From Tretioscincus oriximinensis (taxonomy: Eukaryota > Chordata > Lepidosauria > Squamata > Gymnophthalmidae): DNA of 64,000 bases. The translations under genes and the position numbers were made by a program. Each line of letters begins with the position of its first letter. Positions within the stretch are counted from its first letter, which is position 1. Location: contig JAJVDF010000504.1 of assembly GCA_022410635.1 (NCBI GenBank), forward strand, positions 400,141 to 464,140. Direction: 5' to 3'. A model generated the notes under the pieces. The model had not been told where the DNA came from. It saw only the letters and a list, made by a program, of their open reading frames with translations, and searched no databases. Below are positions 1 through 9,905 of this stretch, piece by piece.

Positions 1-325
1 CCAAAACCGGGGTAATTAATATTCATGCTAATTTGCTAATTCATGCTAATTCATGAATATGCAAATCACCCACCAACGTGCATTCCCATCTGAAATTCCT
101 GCCTGAGAAATCTGTGAAGAATGGGAGAATTTTTTTAAGTGCATGAAAATTTTTAAAGTGTGTGAGAATTTTTAAAGTGTGCAATAAGTTTTGGAGTGCA
201 TCATAAATTTGCATTTTTTTATCATTATTTTTACTGTGGGGAGGGTGCCTTCAGGAACTGGCCTCAGTTGCTAGTGCCCCCTAGCGCTGGAGCTGTGAAT
301 TATTTTTTTTAATCATTATTTTTGG
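1..325 (-). mobile_element. Element E, first part of an interrupted minus-strand copy
   Basis: Reverse complement of the right two-thirds of the complete copy at 4733-5414: the AT-rich end with ATTAATATTCATGCTAAT, the blocks AAATTTTTAAAGTGTGTGAG, and one 134-bp internal unit ending in the stretch around GGGTGCCTTCAGGAACTGG. The copy is cut off by a LINE fragment and resumes near 808. The right terminus lies outside the window. It is non-coding and is taken to be a non-autonomous DNA transposon. Confidence 0.7.
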
Positions 326-344
326 ATTTTAAAATTTTCCTACT

Positions 345-803
345 GGTTGAAGTTGATTTTTTGCCCAATAGGCTTGGCTCCACTAACTTTAAAGGACAAT
401 CATAACTCCATTCAGAAAACTGCGATTCTAGAAAAGCTGAGCTCCCTGGGTTTGTCATCCCAGTTGCTGATACCTTTAGGACACGAGCAGGCAAAACTGG
501 TGATCAAGCAGCGCATCTGGGACTTAGATCTACAAACACGATTAGGAAAACTGGATAGAATGCCAGTTATAAAAGAAGGGATGAGACCATTAAAACCAGC
601 TGATTATATTTCTAAATTAACCATCTCAAAGCACAGAAGATCATTCACCCTGGCTAGATTTAACATCCTACCATCTGTGCTGCTGAATGGCAGATATGAG
701 GGTATACCCTACAANNAAAGAATCTGCCCNTGCGGATCCAATGAAGTTGAGACTGCAACTCATGTTCTCCTCCATTGTGGGATGTACCTGGAACTCAGGA
801 GGG
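345..803 (+). pseudogene. LINE ORF2 C-terminal fragment (zinc-knuckle end of a reverse transcriptase polyprotein)
   Basis: An open frame of about 150 codons without an own start. It reads as the C-terminal part of a non-LTR retrotransposon ORF2: a basic helix-rich stretch, then RRSFTLARFNILPS, then a Cys-x-Cys-x9-His-x4-Cys knuckle (CxCGSNEVETATHVLLHC), then YLELRRE. This CCHC arrangement after the reverse transcriptase domain is known for many non-LTR elements; the catalytic domain itself is absent. The apparent stop at 836-838 lies in element E, not in the LINE. Three ambiguous bases fall in the knuckle region (714-730). The fragment is 5'-truncated and sits inside element E, so it is a dead copy. 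Which LINE clade it belongs to is not decided; it is a different family from the CR1 copies in this window. Confidence 0.7.
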
Positions 804-805
804 AG

Positions 806-977
806 TGGTGGTGTAGTGATTTAAAAATAAATAAATAAAATAAAATTATTATTATTATTATTATTATTTCCTCAGCAAAAACTGGGGAAATGATTCTACA
901 CACACACACCCCAGGAGGGTGGGGTAGACAACCCAAAACTGGGTCCCCCCCCCAAAAAAAGGGGGTAATCAGGTCAG
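806..977 (-). mobile_element. Element E, second part of the interrupted copy
   Basis: Continues the reverse complement of the 4733-5414 copy: AGTGGTGGTGTAGTGATTTA matches the 134-bp internal unit, followed by an (ATT)n stretch (about 846-869), CCTCAGCAAAAACTGGGG, and the terminal TCAGGTCAG, which is the imperfect complement of the CTGACCAGAT terminus. The total copy with the LINE removed is about 500 bp within the window. Confidence 0.7.
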
Positions 978-2015
978 CCTAACAAAAGGCAGGGAACAGT
1001 CAACTCAGTCAGCAGGTGGGAATGGTCCCAATCAATTGTTTTCTGAATGTTTTAATGAATGTTTTGAATAAAGCCAATAGTACAGCTGATGGAGCTGGTA
1101 GCCCTTTGAGAGTAACTTGAGATATTAGTATCCTTTGCTACTGGATATTAGTAACTTGAGATATTAGTAACTTGAGCTTTTAGTATCCTTTGCTACTAGC
1201 TCCTTTGCTAGACTTTCTACTAGACTAACACGGCTATTTCTCTGAAATTGACCACAGTGATGTACATACCCAAACATTTATTAAATATTCTGTTTCTAAA
1301 ATATTCTAGCCATAACACAGTCCCATTGTACATAAAATAAAATATCTGTTTTCTCTGCATCCCCTCCAACATGTGCATGAAATTGTGATGTTCATTTTTG
1401 CTAATTTAACTATTTGCAAATACCATTAATAGATGCTCCCCATTGCTTTCTGTCTGGTTGAACTGTTTTTCCACTAAAGATTTCCAAGATTTGCTATTAA
1501 CTGCTATCCTCATGCCAGTTTCTAGCTTTTCTCAATTCTTCTCATGTTTTGCTTTCGATTTAATAAATAAAATTTGATATACATGTGATGCATTAAGGTA
1601 GAGATATGCTGGACTGATTCTGCTGGTTTGCAATTCACAAGTTAATGAATGATCGCATCAGAATAGGCTGCTTGGATATCTAAAAAAAAATCAATTGAAT
1701 CAAACCAGTTCTTAATTTACGAACACAAATTATTTGATTGAACAGTTTGCGTTTATGGCAGAGGTTTGCTCTTAAAATAATTTTCCTCACATGGAAAAAT
1801 ACACAAATTTAATGCTTTCGAACTATTTCAAAGTGCAAATAGCTGTTTGTTCAGTTCACCAGTTCGATGGTCACCAAACACATCATTTTAGTTTGTGTCA
1901 ACTGTACACTAAAACAAAAGAAATATNCTTAATAATGGTGGTCATGTGATGTGAGGTGGTATAAAAATATATAAGCCAAATTCTAGATTGGTAACATGAG
2001 CAACGTGTGAACAAA
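978..2015. other. Mostly unique AT-rich sequence with a small scrambled repeat
   Basis: No gene seen. 1105-1215 holds locally repeated blocks (ACTTGAGATATTAGTA and TAGTATCCTTTGCTACT, each about twice) followed by GACTAACACGGCTAT at about 1223-1237, a stretch that resembles the TAGCTCCTTTGCTAGAC end of repeat H. The remainder shows no recognisable element. Confidence 0.4.
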
Positions 2016-2390
2016 AATAAGAACATAAGAACATCAGAAGAGCCATATTGGATCAGGCCGGAGCCCACCTAGTCCAACCTTCTGTCCCACCTAGATGCCC
2101 ACCAGATGCCCCTGGGCAGCCTGAACATAAGAAAGCAAAATATGCTCCTGTTCATGACTCCCTGCAAATGGGACTTCAGGAGTCCTGCCTGTTGCTCCAT
2201 CCCAGAGGCAACATCCAGGCATCCATCCTAGGACCCATTGATACCCTTGGTGTCCATGAACCTGCCTAGTCCTGTCTTGAATCTATCCAAGCTGTTAGCT
2301 ACCACCTTCTCTTCAGGAAGTCAATCTCACAGGCTGATGACCCTCTGGGTGAAAAAATACTTTCCTTTGTCTGGAAACAAGAGATACTTT
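2016..2390 (-). mobile_element. CR1-A 3' end
   Basis: Begins with the tail repeat ATAAGAACATAAGAACATCA (reverse complement of the TTCTTATG reiteration), then the 3' UTR block with GATCAGGCC, CCACCAGATGCCCCTGGGCA, and the end of the ORF2 region (GACCCTCTGGGTGAAAAAATA). Truncated at its 5' side. Relative of the longer copy at 17840-18655. Confidence 0.85.
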
Positions 2391-3110
2391 CATGGCGTGG
2401 GAACATTATTTTATTTTTGATTTCAAGCAGTTAAATGTCTTCCACTGACATTTTAGTTGGTTTGTTTTTCCCAAGTTCTGTTAGTTAGACAACAATTACC
2501 TATAANCCTTAAAGTCTTTGTTAAACACTGCAAGTTTCTTGAGTCACAGCTGTGATTCTTAAACTAGCAAAATTAAAACAAAACAGTAAGTGCCAATAAT
2601 ATAAAGAATATAATATAAAGAATGGGTGATTTTTTTCCCTAATTTTGATGTATGNGAATGTTTGATAATGTATTCTATTTTTATGTTGCAAGACATTGAT
2701 TATTTATAATTTTAAATGCACACACACACCCCTGATACCTCCCCTCTCTCACACACACAAAGAGCTGTTGGCACTCTAGAAGTGCCTGCCAAACATCTGC
2801 CCTGCTGTTTCTCTCAGTTGGCAGGAAGTTCAGACACATTGCAAATTCCGTTTCAGACAATTGACAAGGAGAGAAGTAAATGAGTAGCGATCAGTTGGCA
2901 TCAGGGCTCAGGAATGACAATTATCTAAAAGTAACAAGGTAATTAAGTGACAAGAACTCTTTGGAATAACAAGAGAAAGAAAGATCTTATTCTCTGCTGC
3001 TATAGCAAGATGAGTCTTCTTGGCAGGTGTTTTTGTTTAAATTCCAAAGATTTCTTTGGAAGGGAGAAACATGGCAATAAATACATAATTTGCTTTGGTC
3101 TTATTCCTCT
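2391..3110. other. Unique sequence, no gene seen
   Basis: AT-rich, with a CA-rich patch at about 2720-2760. No open frame of note and no recognised repeat. Confidence 0.4.
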
Positions 3111-3118
3111 CTTCCCCA

Positions 3119-3525
3119 AAAGAAGAAGAAGAAGAAGAAGAAGAAGAAGAAGAAAGGAGAAAGGAGAAAAGAGAAAAGAGAAAAGAGAAAAGAGAAANNN
3201 NNNNNNNNNNNNNNNNNNNNNNNNNNNNNNNNNNNNNNNNNNNNNNNNNNNNNNNNNNNNNNNNNNNNNNNNNNNNNNNNNNNNNNNNNNNNNNNNNNNN
3301 NNNNNNNNNNNNNNNNNNNNNNNNNNNNNNNNNNNNNNNNNNNNNNNNGAGAAGGAGAAGAAAAAAAAGAAAAAGAAAAAGGAGTATGAACAGTGAATAG
3401 AGAAAAAATGTTTTCTCTGTCAAAAAAGACCAGGAAGAGGAAGAGGAAGAGGAAGAAGAGGAAGAAGAAGAAGAAGAGGAAGAAGAAGAAGAAGAGGAAG
3501 AAGAAGAAGAAGAGGAAGAAGAAAT
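3119..3525 (+). repeat. (GAA)n / (GAAAAG)n array with an assembly gap
   Basis: Purine-only strand: (AGA)n at 3119-3155, AGAAAAG units to 3197, a gap of N from 3198 to 3348, then more A/G sequence, and a GAGGAAGAAGAA array from 3431 to 3521. The long open frames here are low-complexity artefacts. A CR1-A scrap (3388-3428) separates the two halves. Confidence 0.9.
3388..3428 (+). mobile_element. CR1-A fragment inside the purine array
   Basis: GAATAGAGAAAAAATGTTTT and CTCTGTC followed by GACCAGG match the CR1-A ORF2 stretch at 18260-18304 almost exactly. About 40 bp only. Confidence 0.6.
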
Positions 3526-3535
3526 AATTGTTCTA

Positions 3536-4730
3536 AACAGATTTATTCTATTTCAGTTTTCTGGTATTTTAACCATTCACTCTAGACGACTGCATGCTTT
3601 TTTAATTATAGGTTTACATTTTTTAAAAAGATGAAAAAAAGTCAGTGCTAAAGCGGTTTAGTTTTTCTTTCTTTTCCCTGTACCTATATTTGTTTAAAAT
3701 ATTTGTTTAGTTTCCTTCATTATGAATTCAGGTTGGCTTGCAACAGTAAAATAAAATTAATTGAATAAAAACTGTTACTAAACAGGCTGCCAAGTGATAA
3801 TTTTATTGGTAACCAACAAATGCTGCATTTACAAAATTATTCCAGGGAAGATCTGAACATGCAACAAATTTGGTATAAAGTTAATATCAGGTGGAGGGGA
3901 AGAAACAATACCACCATTTGACTGCAGTAACATGAAAAAAAATCTCTGATTCAGATGAGAATCATACATAGATTGTGGTCACATTGCCTTATTCATTCAT
4001 TCTTAGACCTGCCTACTTCACAGGATGTCCGCCGTAGGGAAAGCAACGAAAGCTAAGTGAGCNGCCCTTTGGTTAATTATTTATTATAAAAAATAAATAT
4101 TATTATTACTACTAGTCGTACTCATTTCTCAAGGATCATCCCATGATCCATGAGGAACTGCTGGTATGTCTTTTTTTTTAAAAAAAAATAATACTTAGAA
4201 CCTTCTTACCATTATCTCAGCCTTCCTAGCAATTCCTCCATGAATTGGATATTCCTTCATTGGATATTGCCATTCCAATTTTCCATGGATCTCATTAGTC
4301 AGCAATAGTAGGAAGTCTTGATTTGCAGGAATTTTGTAGCTATCTGTTTTATGTGTGCCCCAGAATTCCCTAACTACAAATCTGAACGCACCCATAAATT
4401 ATGTATCTACAAATTAGATGCAAGTTAAAACTGATAATTGGAACTAGCTGAAAGCTACCTATGTTTGCAAAATAAAACAAATTAATTAAAGGAACAGAGT
4501 GGGTACCTCTCTGGCTTTCAAGTATCTCCTCTCAAGATTTTAACTGAATAGTTCAGAAAAGGATCTTCCTACACCAGACTTTACTTTAATTTATATCCTT
4601 TTGCAAACAAACAATAAATACTTTAAATTCATGTGGAAGAGACGATCTAAACCAGGATGTAAATTCTGAGCATGCTCAGTAAGTGATTCGGCTTCTGTCC
4701 TGAGTAACCAGGATGTCTTCTTGCAAGATG
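3536..4730. other. Mostly unique sequence with one SINE-1 scrap
   Basis: No gene seen. A piece of SINE-1 body lies at about 4006-4075 (GCCTACTTCACAGGATGTCC ... GAAAGCAACGAAAGCTA) with an ATT-rich tail after it. The minus-strand frame at 4195-4395 (66 codons) has no supporting features. Confidence 0.45.
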
Positions 4731-4732
4731 TA

Positions 4733-5414
4733 CTGACCAGATGCCCCCTTTTTTTGGGAGAAAACCCGGTTTTGGGGTGTCTACCCCATCCTCCCGTGGG
4801 GGGGGGGGCATTTCCCGTTTTTTGCTGAGGAAAGAAAATTGATTTTTTTTTTTAAAAAAAATATTTTTTTAAAAGAAATTCACTGCACCACCACTGGGGG
4901 CTCTGACATCTGGGGCCAGCTCCTGAAGGCACCCTTCCCTCAGTAAAAAAAAATTCTCACACACTTCAAACATTTCTCGCACACTTAAAAATATTTTATT
5001 TTATTTTTAAATCACTGAACCACCACTAGAAGATTCTGGCAACTGGGGCAGCTCCTGAAAACACCCTCCACTCAGTAAAAAAATATTCTCATGCACTTCA
5101 AACAATTCCCACACACTTAAAAAAATGATTTTTTATAAAAACAATACACTGCACCACCACAAGGGATCTCTAGCAACCAGGGCCAGCTCCTGAAAACACC
5201 CTCCCCTCTATAAATTTTTTTTTNAAAATCTAATATAATCCAAAAATTCTCACGCAGTTTAAAAATTCTCGCACTCTTAAACAATTCTCACAAGCTTCAC
5301 AGATTTCTCAGGTGGGAATTTTGGAAGAGAATGCATGTCGGTGGGTAATTTGCATATTTATGAATTAGTATGAATATTAATTAACCCTGTTTGGACCACA
5401 GAAAATCTGGTCAG
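4733..5414 (+). mobile_element. Element E, complete non-autonomous DNA transposon, 682 bp
   Basis: Perfect 10-bp terminal inverted repeats: CTGACCAGAT at 4733-4742 and ATCTGGTCAG at 5405-5414. The left part carries CCCGGTTTTGGGGTG and the TGCTGAGGAAA block shared with the short palindromic relatives. The middle consists of three tandem units of about 134 bp, starting near 4886, 5019 and 5153 at CACCACCACT or CCACCAC; the right part is AT-rich. There is no coding capacity. A clean target-site duplication is not visible, so the superfamily is open. Confidence 0.75.
4886..5285 (+). repeat. Three tandem 134-bp units inside element E
   Basis: Each unit has CACCACCAC, a GCCAGCTCCTGAA stretch, CACCCTCC..CTC, a T-rich block and paired phrases such as ATTCTCACACACTTCAAA and TCGCACACTTAAA. 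Divergence between units is about 20-25 percent by eye. Confidence 0.7.
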
Positions 5415-5597
5415 GAGAAGATCCTGCCTTTTCCTGTTAAAAATGAGGGACACAAAAGCTTGAGGCAGAACAATAACGATGTTGAAACATCTTGGAAAGG
5501 AACAGGTAGGAAAACATTGTGTGGGCCAAAGAAGCTATTTTTCATGCCAGGGATGGGAAAGGAAGAGACACCTGCAGGGTCTTTTTCAGATTCAGAA
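5415..5597. other. Unique sequence
   Basis: No recognised element or gene. Confidence 0.35.
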
Positions 5598-5828
5598 TGG
5601 ACTGTATAAATGGATACTAGGATGGATGTCTGGATGCTGCCTCCGGGATGGAGCAACAGGCAGGACTCCTGAGATACCATTTGCAGGGAGTCATGAACAG
5701 GAGCATATTTTGCTTTCCTCTGTTCGGACTGCCCAGGNGCATCTGGTGGGCCTCTGTGTGGGACAGAAGGCTGGACTNGNTGGGCTGTGGCCNGATNCAG
5801 TATGGCTCTTCTTAGGTTATTAGGTTCC
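5598..5828 (+). mobile_element. CR1-A 3' tail
   Basis: 3' UTR from GGATACTAGGATGGATGTC through CAGTATGGCTCTTCTTAGG to a degraded TTATTAGGTTCCTATG tail. 5'-truncated. Confidence 0.85.
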
Positions 5829-6330
5829 TATGACTAGGGAGGCAGCCTTAGTTTCCAAGAATAGCCTGCAATGTGGAATTATATCTGAGGCCTAAGTCTT
5901 GCAAAAATGGAATAATTCAAACGTAGCGAGCGGAGATCACTGCATGTTGTTTGCACAAAGACAAAGCATGCGATGGTGGTGAAATCCTGTGCAACTTTTT
6001 TTCTGGATCCAAAAATATAGTATAGCAACAGAATTAAGTGTGAATGAGGCAACTTTTCCCATTGTCTAGGGTGTGAAAATGTTCTGCAAGTGTACACAGA
6101 TTCTGCATTTAGTGAACATAACAGCATTCATTATTATGACAATGGTTCAATAGGAAGAAAATTAAAAGTTGATTTACATGAAATGGTAATCTCATTGGAA
6201 TCAACAAACATAAGCACTACCCATCCTATTTTTATGGGTACATATATTTGCCACTCAGAAAAAAAACCCTCGATATAGTTTCTTCACTAACTACTTCAAC
6301 TACACCCAAAACTATAGCCACTATTTTCCA
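5829..6330. other. Unique sequence, no gene seen
   Basis: Short open frames on both strands (up to 82 codons) without domain, codon or splice support. Confidence 0.4.
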
Positions 6331-6333
6331 CTA

Positions 6334-6640
6334 GGCANGGATAGCTCAGTCGCTAAGGAATCTGTCTCTCATCTGGGCTATGGGGTTTGGAGGCCCTGTG
6401 GGACGTGGGGAGGGCTGAGCACCTTCCACTAGCCTGTAGCTCCAGCCAACCCAGCTATTCGAAAGCATGAATTGCAAGAAGTTGCAACTGACTGCAAATA
6501 GATACATGGGAACCACCACAGCCTGGTGGGGATGATAGAATGTCAGCCTTCGGGCAAAAATTGCCTTGGAAGCCACTTTGAGTCCCTTTGAAAGGTGAGA
6601 AAAGTGGGGTATAAGAACCCAGTTCTTCTTCTTCCTCTTC
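6334..6640 (+). mobile_element. SINE-2 (tRNA-Lys-like head)
   Basis: The head GGATAGCTCAGTCGCTAAGG matches the A-box half of vertebrate tRNA-Lys. The B-box region is degenerate. The body has CACCTTCCACTAGCCTGTAG and GGGAACCACCACAGCCTGGT. The tail TTTGAGTCCCTTTGAAAGG continues into CCAGTTCTTCTTC, which has expanded into the following pyrimidine array. Confidence 0.85.
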
Positions 6641-6867
6641 CTCTTCCATTTCTTCCTCTCTTCTTCTTCCTCTCTTCTTCTTCTTCCTCTCTTCTTCTTC
6701 TTCCTCTCTTCTTCTTCTTCCTCTCTTCTTCTTCCTCTCTTCTTCTTCTTCTTCCTCTCTTCTTCTTCCTCTCCTTCTTCCTCTCCTTCTTCCTCTTCCT
6801 CTTCTTCTTCTTCTTCTTCTCCTTCTTCTTCTCCTTCTTTCCTTCTTCTTCTTCTTCTTCTTCATTT
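6625..6867 (+). repeat. (CTT)n/(TTCCTC)n microsatellite grown from a SINE-2 tail
   Basis: About 240 bp of C/T only, with irregular TTC, TTCCTC and TCTTCTTCC blocks, directly continuous with the SINE-2 3' end. Long poly-Ser, poly-Leu or poly-Arg/Glu frames across it are artefacts. Confidence 0.9.
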
Positions 6868-6884
6868 CAGTTATTTGCTTATTA

Positions 6885-7545
6885 GTCCACAATAAAAAAG
6901 GAGTTAAATATGAAGAGATTAATATAGTGAGATGATAAAGTTTGCTGGTGACATTAAAACATTTATAATAATAAAAAGCTAAAAGAATTGTTAAGAGATC
7001 CGGCAATTGTGTGAACGAAGTGACAAACTATTTCAATTTTAACAAGACCAAAATTCACTTGTGGCAGACAAAACCCCAACTGTACGTACCCAGCTGTGTT
7101 AAATAGGAGGAGCCTAGCAAATAAGTCAGAAAGTTACATTCTGTTTCTTTAAATTTGGAATATAGCCCAAAGTATAATTCTCACACAGTTTAAAAATTCT
7201 CGCACTCTTAAACAATTCTCAGAAGCTTCATAGATTTCTCAGGTGGGAATATTTCTTTATATTTTGGAATATTTTGTACGATTCTGGTCATTCAATAAAC
7301 ATCAGAATATTGTGGAACTCAAAAAGGTATAAAAAAGGTCAACCAGAGTAATACTAGAGCTTGTGCACCTCTCCTGTGGAATCAGGGTGTGATGTTTATG
7401 CTTCTTCAGCCTTGAAAAATGATATTTAAGAGACGATTTGAGCAAAATCATGCCTGGTGTGGAAAAAGTGAATAAAGGAGATATGTTTTATGTGTCATAC
7501 CACATGAGAACTAGAGGAAGAAGCTGTTTCTGAAAAAAAAATGTT
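6885..7545 (+). pseudogene. Old, decayed CR1-A-like ORF2
   Basis: AAGTTTGCTGGTGACATTAA at 6939-6958 reads as a decayed reverse transcriptase active-site region (IKFAGDIKT against the usual FADDTK of CR1). Downstream GAATATTTTGTACGATTCTGG, CTTCTTCAGCCTTGAAAAATG and AAATCATGCCTGGTGTGG follow the order of the CR1-A ORF2 end. Stops and frame shifts throughout, so non-functional. An element E scrap (7168-7246) interrupts it. Confidence 0.6.
7168..7246 (+). mobile_element. Element E fragment
   Basis: AATTCTCACACAGTTTAAAA through TTTCTCAGGTGGGAAT matches 5250-5319 of the complete copy nearly base for base; both ends are lost. Confidence 0.75.
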
Positions 7546-7552
7546 AGAACAG

Positions 7553-7930
7553 GCACGGCGAAATCAGTGGCAGCTGGCCTCTGGGTTTGTGTGTTCGGCG
7601 AACACCCAGAGATTAAAATAAATGATAAAATCACCATAGTAAACATTGGAGACCTTCATAGAGAAGCTGCCAACAAATCAAAAAGCTCCAGGCAGCTTTT
7701 TTAATTAACAAAAGGGGTCGCCGATCCCAGAACCAATGGAGGGGTTTCAGTCTTTCTCTCAGTGTCCACAGAGGTGCCATTTTGTATTGGCATTCAATTT
7801 GCAGACTGGGAGAGAGACCAGTCAGTGCTTGGATGTGACTCCTCCCAACCACTTTCCTAACTTTGCTGAGGCTGGAGGAACCTTGTCCCCCCACAACCTC
7901 CAGCCCCAGCCCCAAACTGCCCCAGCTGTT
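7553..7930 (-). mobile_element. Repeat F, minus strand
   Basis: Shares with 23229-23700 and 42232-42560 the blocks AAGCTCCAGGCAGCTTTTTT, GGCATTCAATTTGCAGACTG and the GAGGCTGGAG end. Non-coding; the family is otherwise unnamed here. Confidence 0.7.
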
Positions 7931-7974
7931 GCTGGGAGAAATATTTTTTCATCCAGTAGAGTAGATCATCAGTT

Positions 7975-8198
7975 TATAGAAAGGAGATGCCTGCACAGCT
8001 TCAGGAAAGGATTAGGTAAATTTGTGGAGACCAAGTGCATTAATGGCTACTAGAATGGTTGCCTAGATCTATCTCCAATTAAGAGAGCCAGGTAGGAGAG
8101 TCAGGTCGAGCGTCTGGGATTGTTTAATGAATCCTGCATCAAGCAGGGGTTTGGATCCGATGACCCTGGAGGTCCCTTCCAACTCCATGATTCTACAC
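7975..8198 (+). mobile_element. CR1-type 3' tail fragments
   Basis: GTGGAGACCAAGTGCATTAATGGC resembles a CR1 3' UTR phrase; from 8116 GGTTTGGATCCGATGACCCT and CCTTCCAACTCCATGATTC are the CR1-B terminus. Confidence 0.6.
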
Positions 8199-8503
8199 AG
8201 GGAAAAATGTGGCTGAAAAGAAAAGACCTCAATGGATATGAAGGCATTTAGGCAAAACAATTACCAGAAAATAGAGTTGGTCTAAAGATGCTTCCCCGTG
8301 TGCTGTTTTATTCTGGAACTGGCTTTAAATCCAGAATATCCTACTTNTGTGTCCATCTCCACCTCCCTCATTGTTGCCTATGGCTTCCATGGGAATACGC
8401 AATTCATGTTACATTGCCTTGTATTCTAGCCATATTACATGTCTAACTACAAGTCCCAGAGTTCTGTGTGAGCGCAGTTTCCTGGTGCCATGTGGTTCTA
8501 AGA
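8199..8503. other. Unique sequence
   Basis: Nothing recognised. Confidence 0.35.
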
Positions 8504-8762
8504 GAGCCAGTTTGGTGTAGTGGTTAGAGTGTTGGATTCGTACCTGGTTGTCTCCTGGTTCGATTCCTCACTCCTCCATGAAGACACCTGGGTGACCTTA
8601 GGCCAGTCACAGTTCTTTGAACTCTCTCAGCCCCACNTACTCCATAGGGTGTCTGTTGCGGAGAAAGCAACAAAAGCTATGTGCGCCGCCCTATGGTTGG
8701 CCGCCTTGAGACCTTCGGGTATAGGGCGGGATATAAGTACAAAATAAATAAATAAATAAAAT
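8504..8762 (+). mobile_element. SINE-1, near full length
   Basis: tRNA-like head with A box GTGTAGTGGTTAGAGTG and B box GGTTCGATTCC spaced as in a tRNA, a central part GTGACCTTAGGCCAGTCACA, a CACAGGGTGTCTGTTG-type body, and the LINE-like 3' end GGGTATAGGGCGGGATATAA followed by (AATA)n. Resembles Sauria-type SINEs of squamates. Not a tRNA gene: there is no acceptor-stem pairing and a long non-tRNA body. Confidence 0.88.
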
Positions 8763-9261
8763 TTAAGCTTATCCTCAAACTCTCACAAGATCTAACCAGT
8801 TAATGAATGCCCTACAAAGCCTATTGATTGGATTTTAGTAAAATGTCCATTGTGAAATCCAAAAAAAATGGAGAGGTTGGAAAAACTGAGATTACATTCC
8901 TTTTTTGTGAATGGATTGCTGAACGCATGAAAGCGTAGGGCAGATTTTACTTTGCAGTAAAAATTCTTCACAGAGAGGCTNCCTAAGAATAACACTTTGG
9001 ATCCCTCCAAGTTTAATACATTTAGGTAGGATGTATAATTTCCATTTTGCCATCTTTTATATCACCTTGGGAAATATGTCACTGTTCTATCTAATCTCCC
9101 AGTAGATCTTTGTCAAACTGCTTCTGTCCACTCATACCTCACAGGAAATCAGGGGGGAGGGGGGGTAAGCATGGTTCTCCTGCAAAAAATTTTTGTCAAG
9201 CCTTAGTTTGATTGAAGGGGGAATCAAGAAAACAATTGAATCATAGCTAACCAAAAGAAGT
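8763..9261. other. Unique sequence
   Basis: No gene seen; a G-rich run near 9150-9165 (GGGGGGAGGGGGGG). Confidence 0.35.
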
Positions 9262-9294
9262 TTAGCAAAGGAGCTAGCAGCACTTTGAGACTAA
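9262..9294 (+). mobile_element. Repeat H, left part of an interrupted copy
   Basis: GCAAAGGAGCTAGCAGC and TTTGAGACTAACT match the reverse complement of 62102-62135. The copy is split by a CR1-B insertion and resumes at 9838. Confidence 0.75.
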
Positions 9295-9300
9295 CTAGAG

Positions 9301-9831
9301 TTCAGTTCTGGTGCCCCAATTTAAAAAAGACATTGATAAACTAGAGCAAGTACAAAAGAGAGTTACAAAGATGGTGAGTGGTCTGGAAACCATGAGGTCC
9401 TATGAGGAAGGGTTGAAGGATCTGGGGATGTTTAGTCTGCAAAAGAGAAGACTGAGAGGAGACCTGATAGCTGTCTGCAAATATCTGAAGGGTTTTTCAC
9501 AGTGCAGAGGGATCAGCCATGTTCTCCTTGGCACATGGAAGGACTAGAAACAATGGGATGAAACTGCAAGGGAGGAGATTTAGATTAGATATCAGAAAAA
9601 ACTTTCTAACAGTCAGGGTGATAAATCAGTGGAACAGGTTGCCACANGAGGTGTTGAGTTCGCCTTCTCTGGAAGTCTTCAAACAGAGACTGGACAGTCA
9701 TCTGTCTGGGATGGTTTAAGGAATCCTGCATCGAGTAGGGGTTGGAACTCTATTACCCTGGAGTCCCTTCCAACTCTATGATTCTATGACTCTATGATTC
9801 TATGATTCTGTGATTCTATGATTCTATGATT
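9301..9831 (+). pseudogene. CR1-B ORF2 C-terminus, 3' UTR and octamer tail
   Basis: A 5'-truncated CR1 copy. In frame it reads as the last ~120 codons of CR1 ORF2 ([34 protein letters not shown], then [17 protein letters not shown]), which is the region after the reverse transcriptase domain and not catalytic. The 3' end is the CR1 signature: TGGAACTCTATTACCCTGGA and about seven ATTCTATG-like octamers (9780-9831). The copy is flanked by the duplication CTAGAG (9295-9300 and 9832-9837). It is dead on arrival because the reverse transcriptase domain is missing. Confidence 0.88.
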
Positions 9832-9837
9832 CTAGAG

Positions 9838-9905
9838 AAAAGTGGGTGGCATCAGCTTNCGTAGGCACGTCGATGTCTTCAGATGCTGAGGGACTCATGT
9901 CAGGG
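9838..9905 (+). mobile_element. Repeat H, right part of the interrupted copy
   Basis: AAAAGTGGGTGGCATCAGCTT and CTTCAGATGCTGAGG continue repeat H as seen uninterrupted on the minus strand at 62040-62150. Confidence 0.75.

Noticed and set aside
3198..3348. Hidden element in the N gap
   Set aside because: The gap lies within the purine array and probably reflects unsequenced microsatellite; nothing can be read there.
2947..3423. Long frames on both strands around the purine array
   Set aside because: They run through the N gap and the GAA repeat; ambiguous bases hide stops.
6455..7006. 183-codon minus-strand frame rich in Arg and Glu
   Set aside because: It crosses the SINE-2 body and its CTT array; the composition comes from the microsatellite.
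8504..8580. tRNA gene at the head of SINE-1 (also 24160, 34900)
   Set aside because: A and B boxes are present, but the acceptor stem does not pair and the sequence continues into a SINE body repeated many times in the window.
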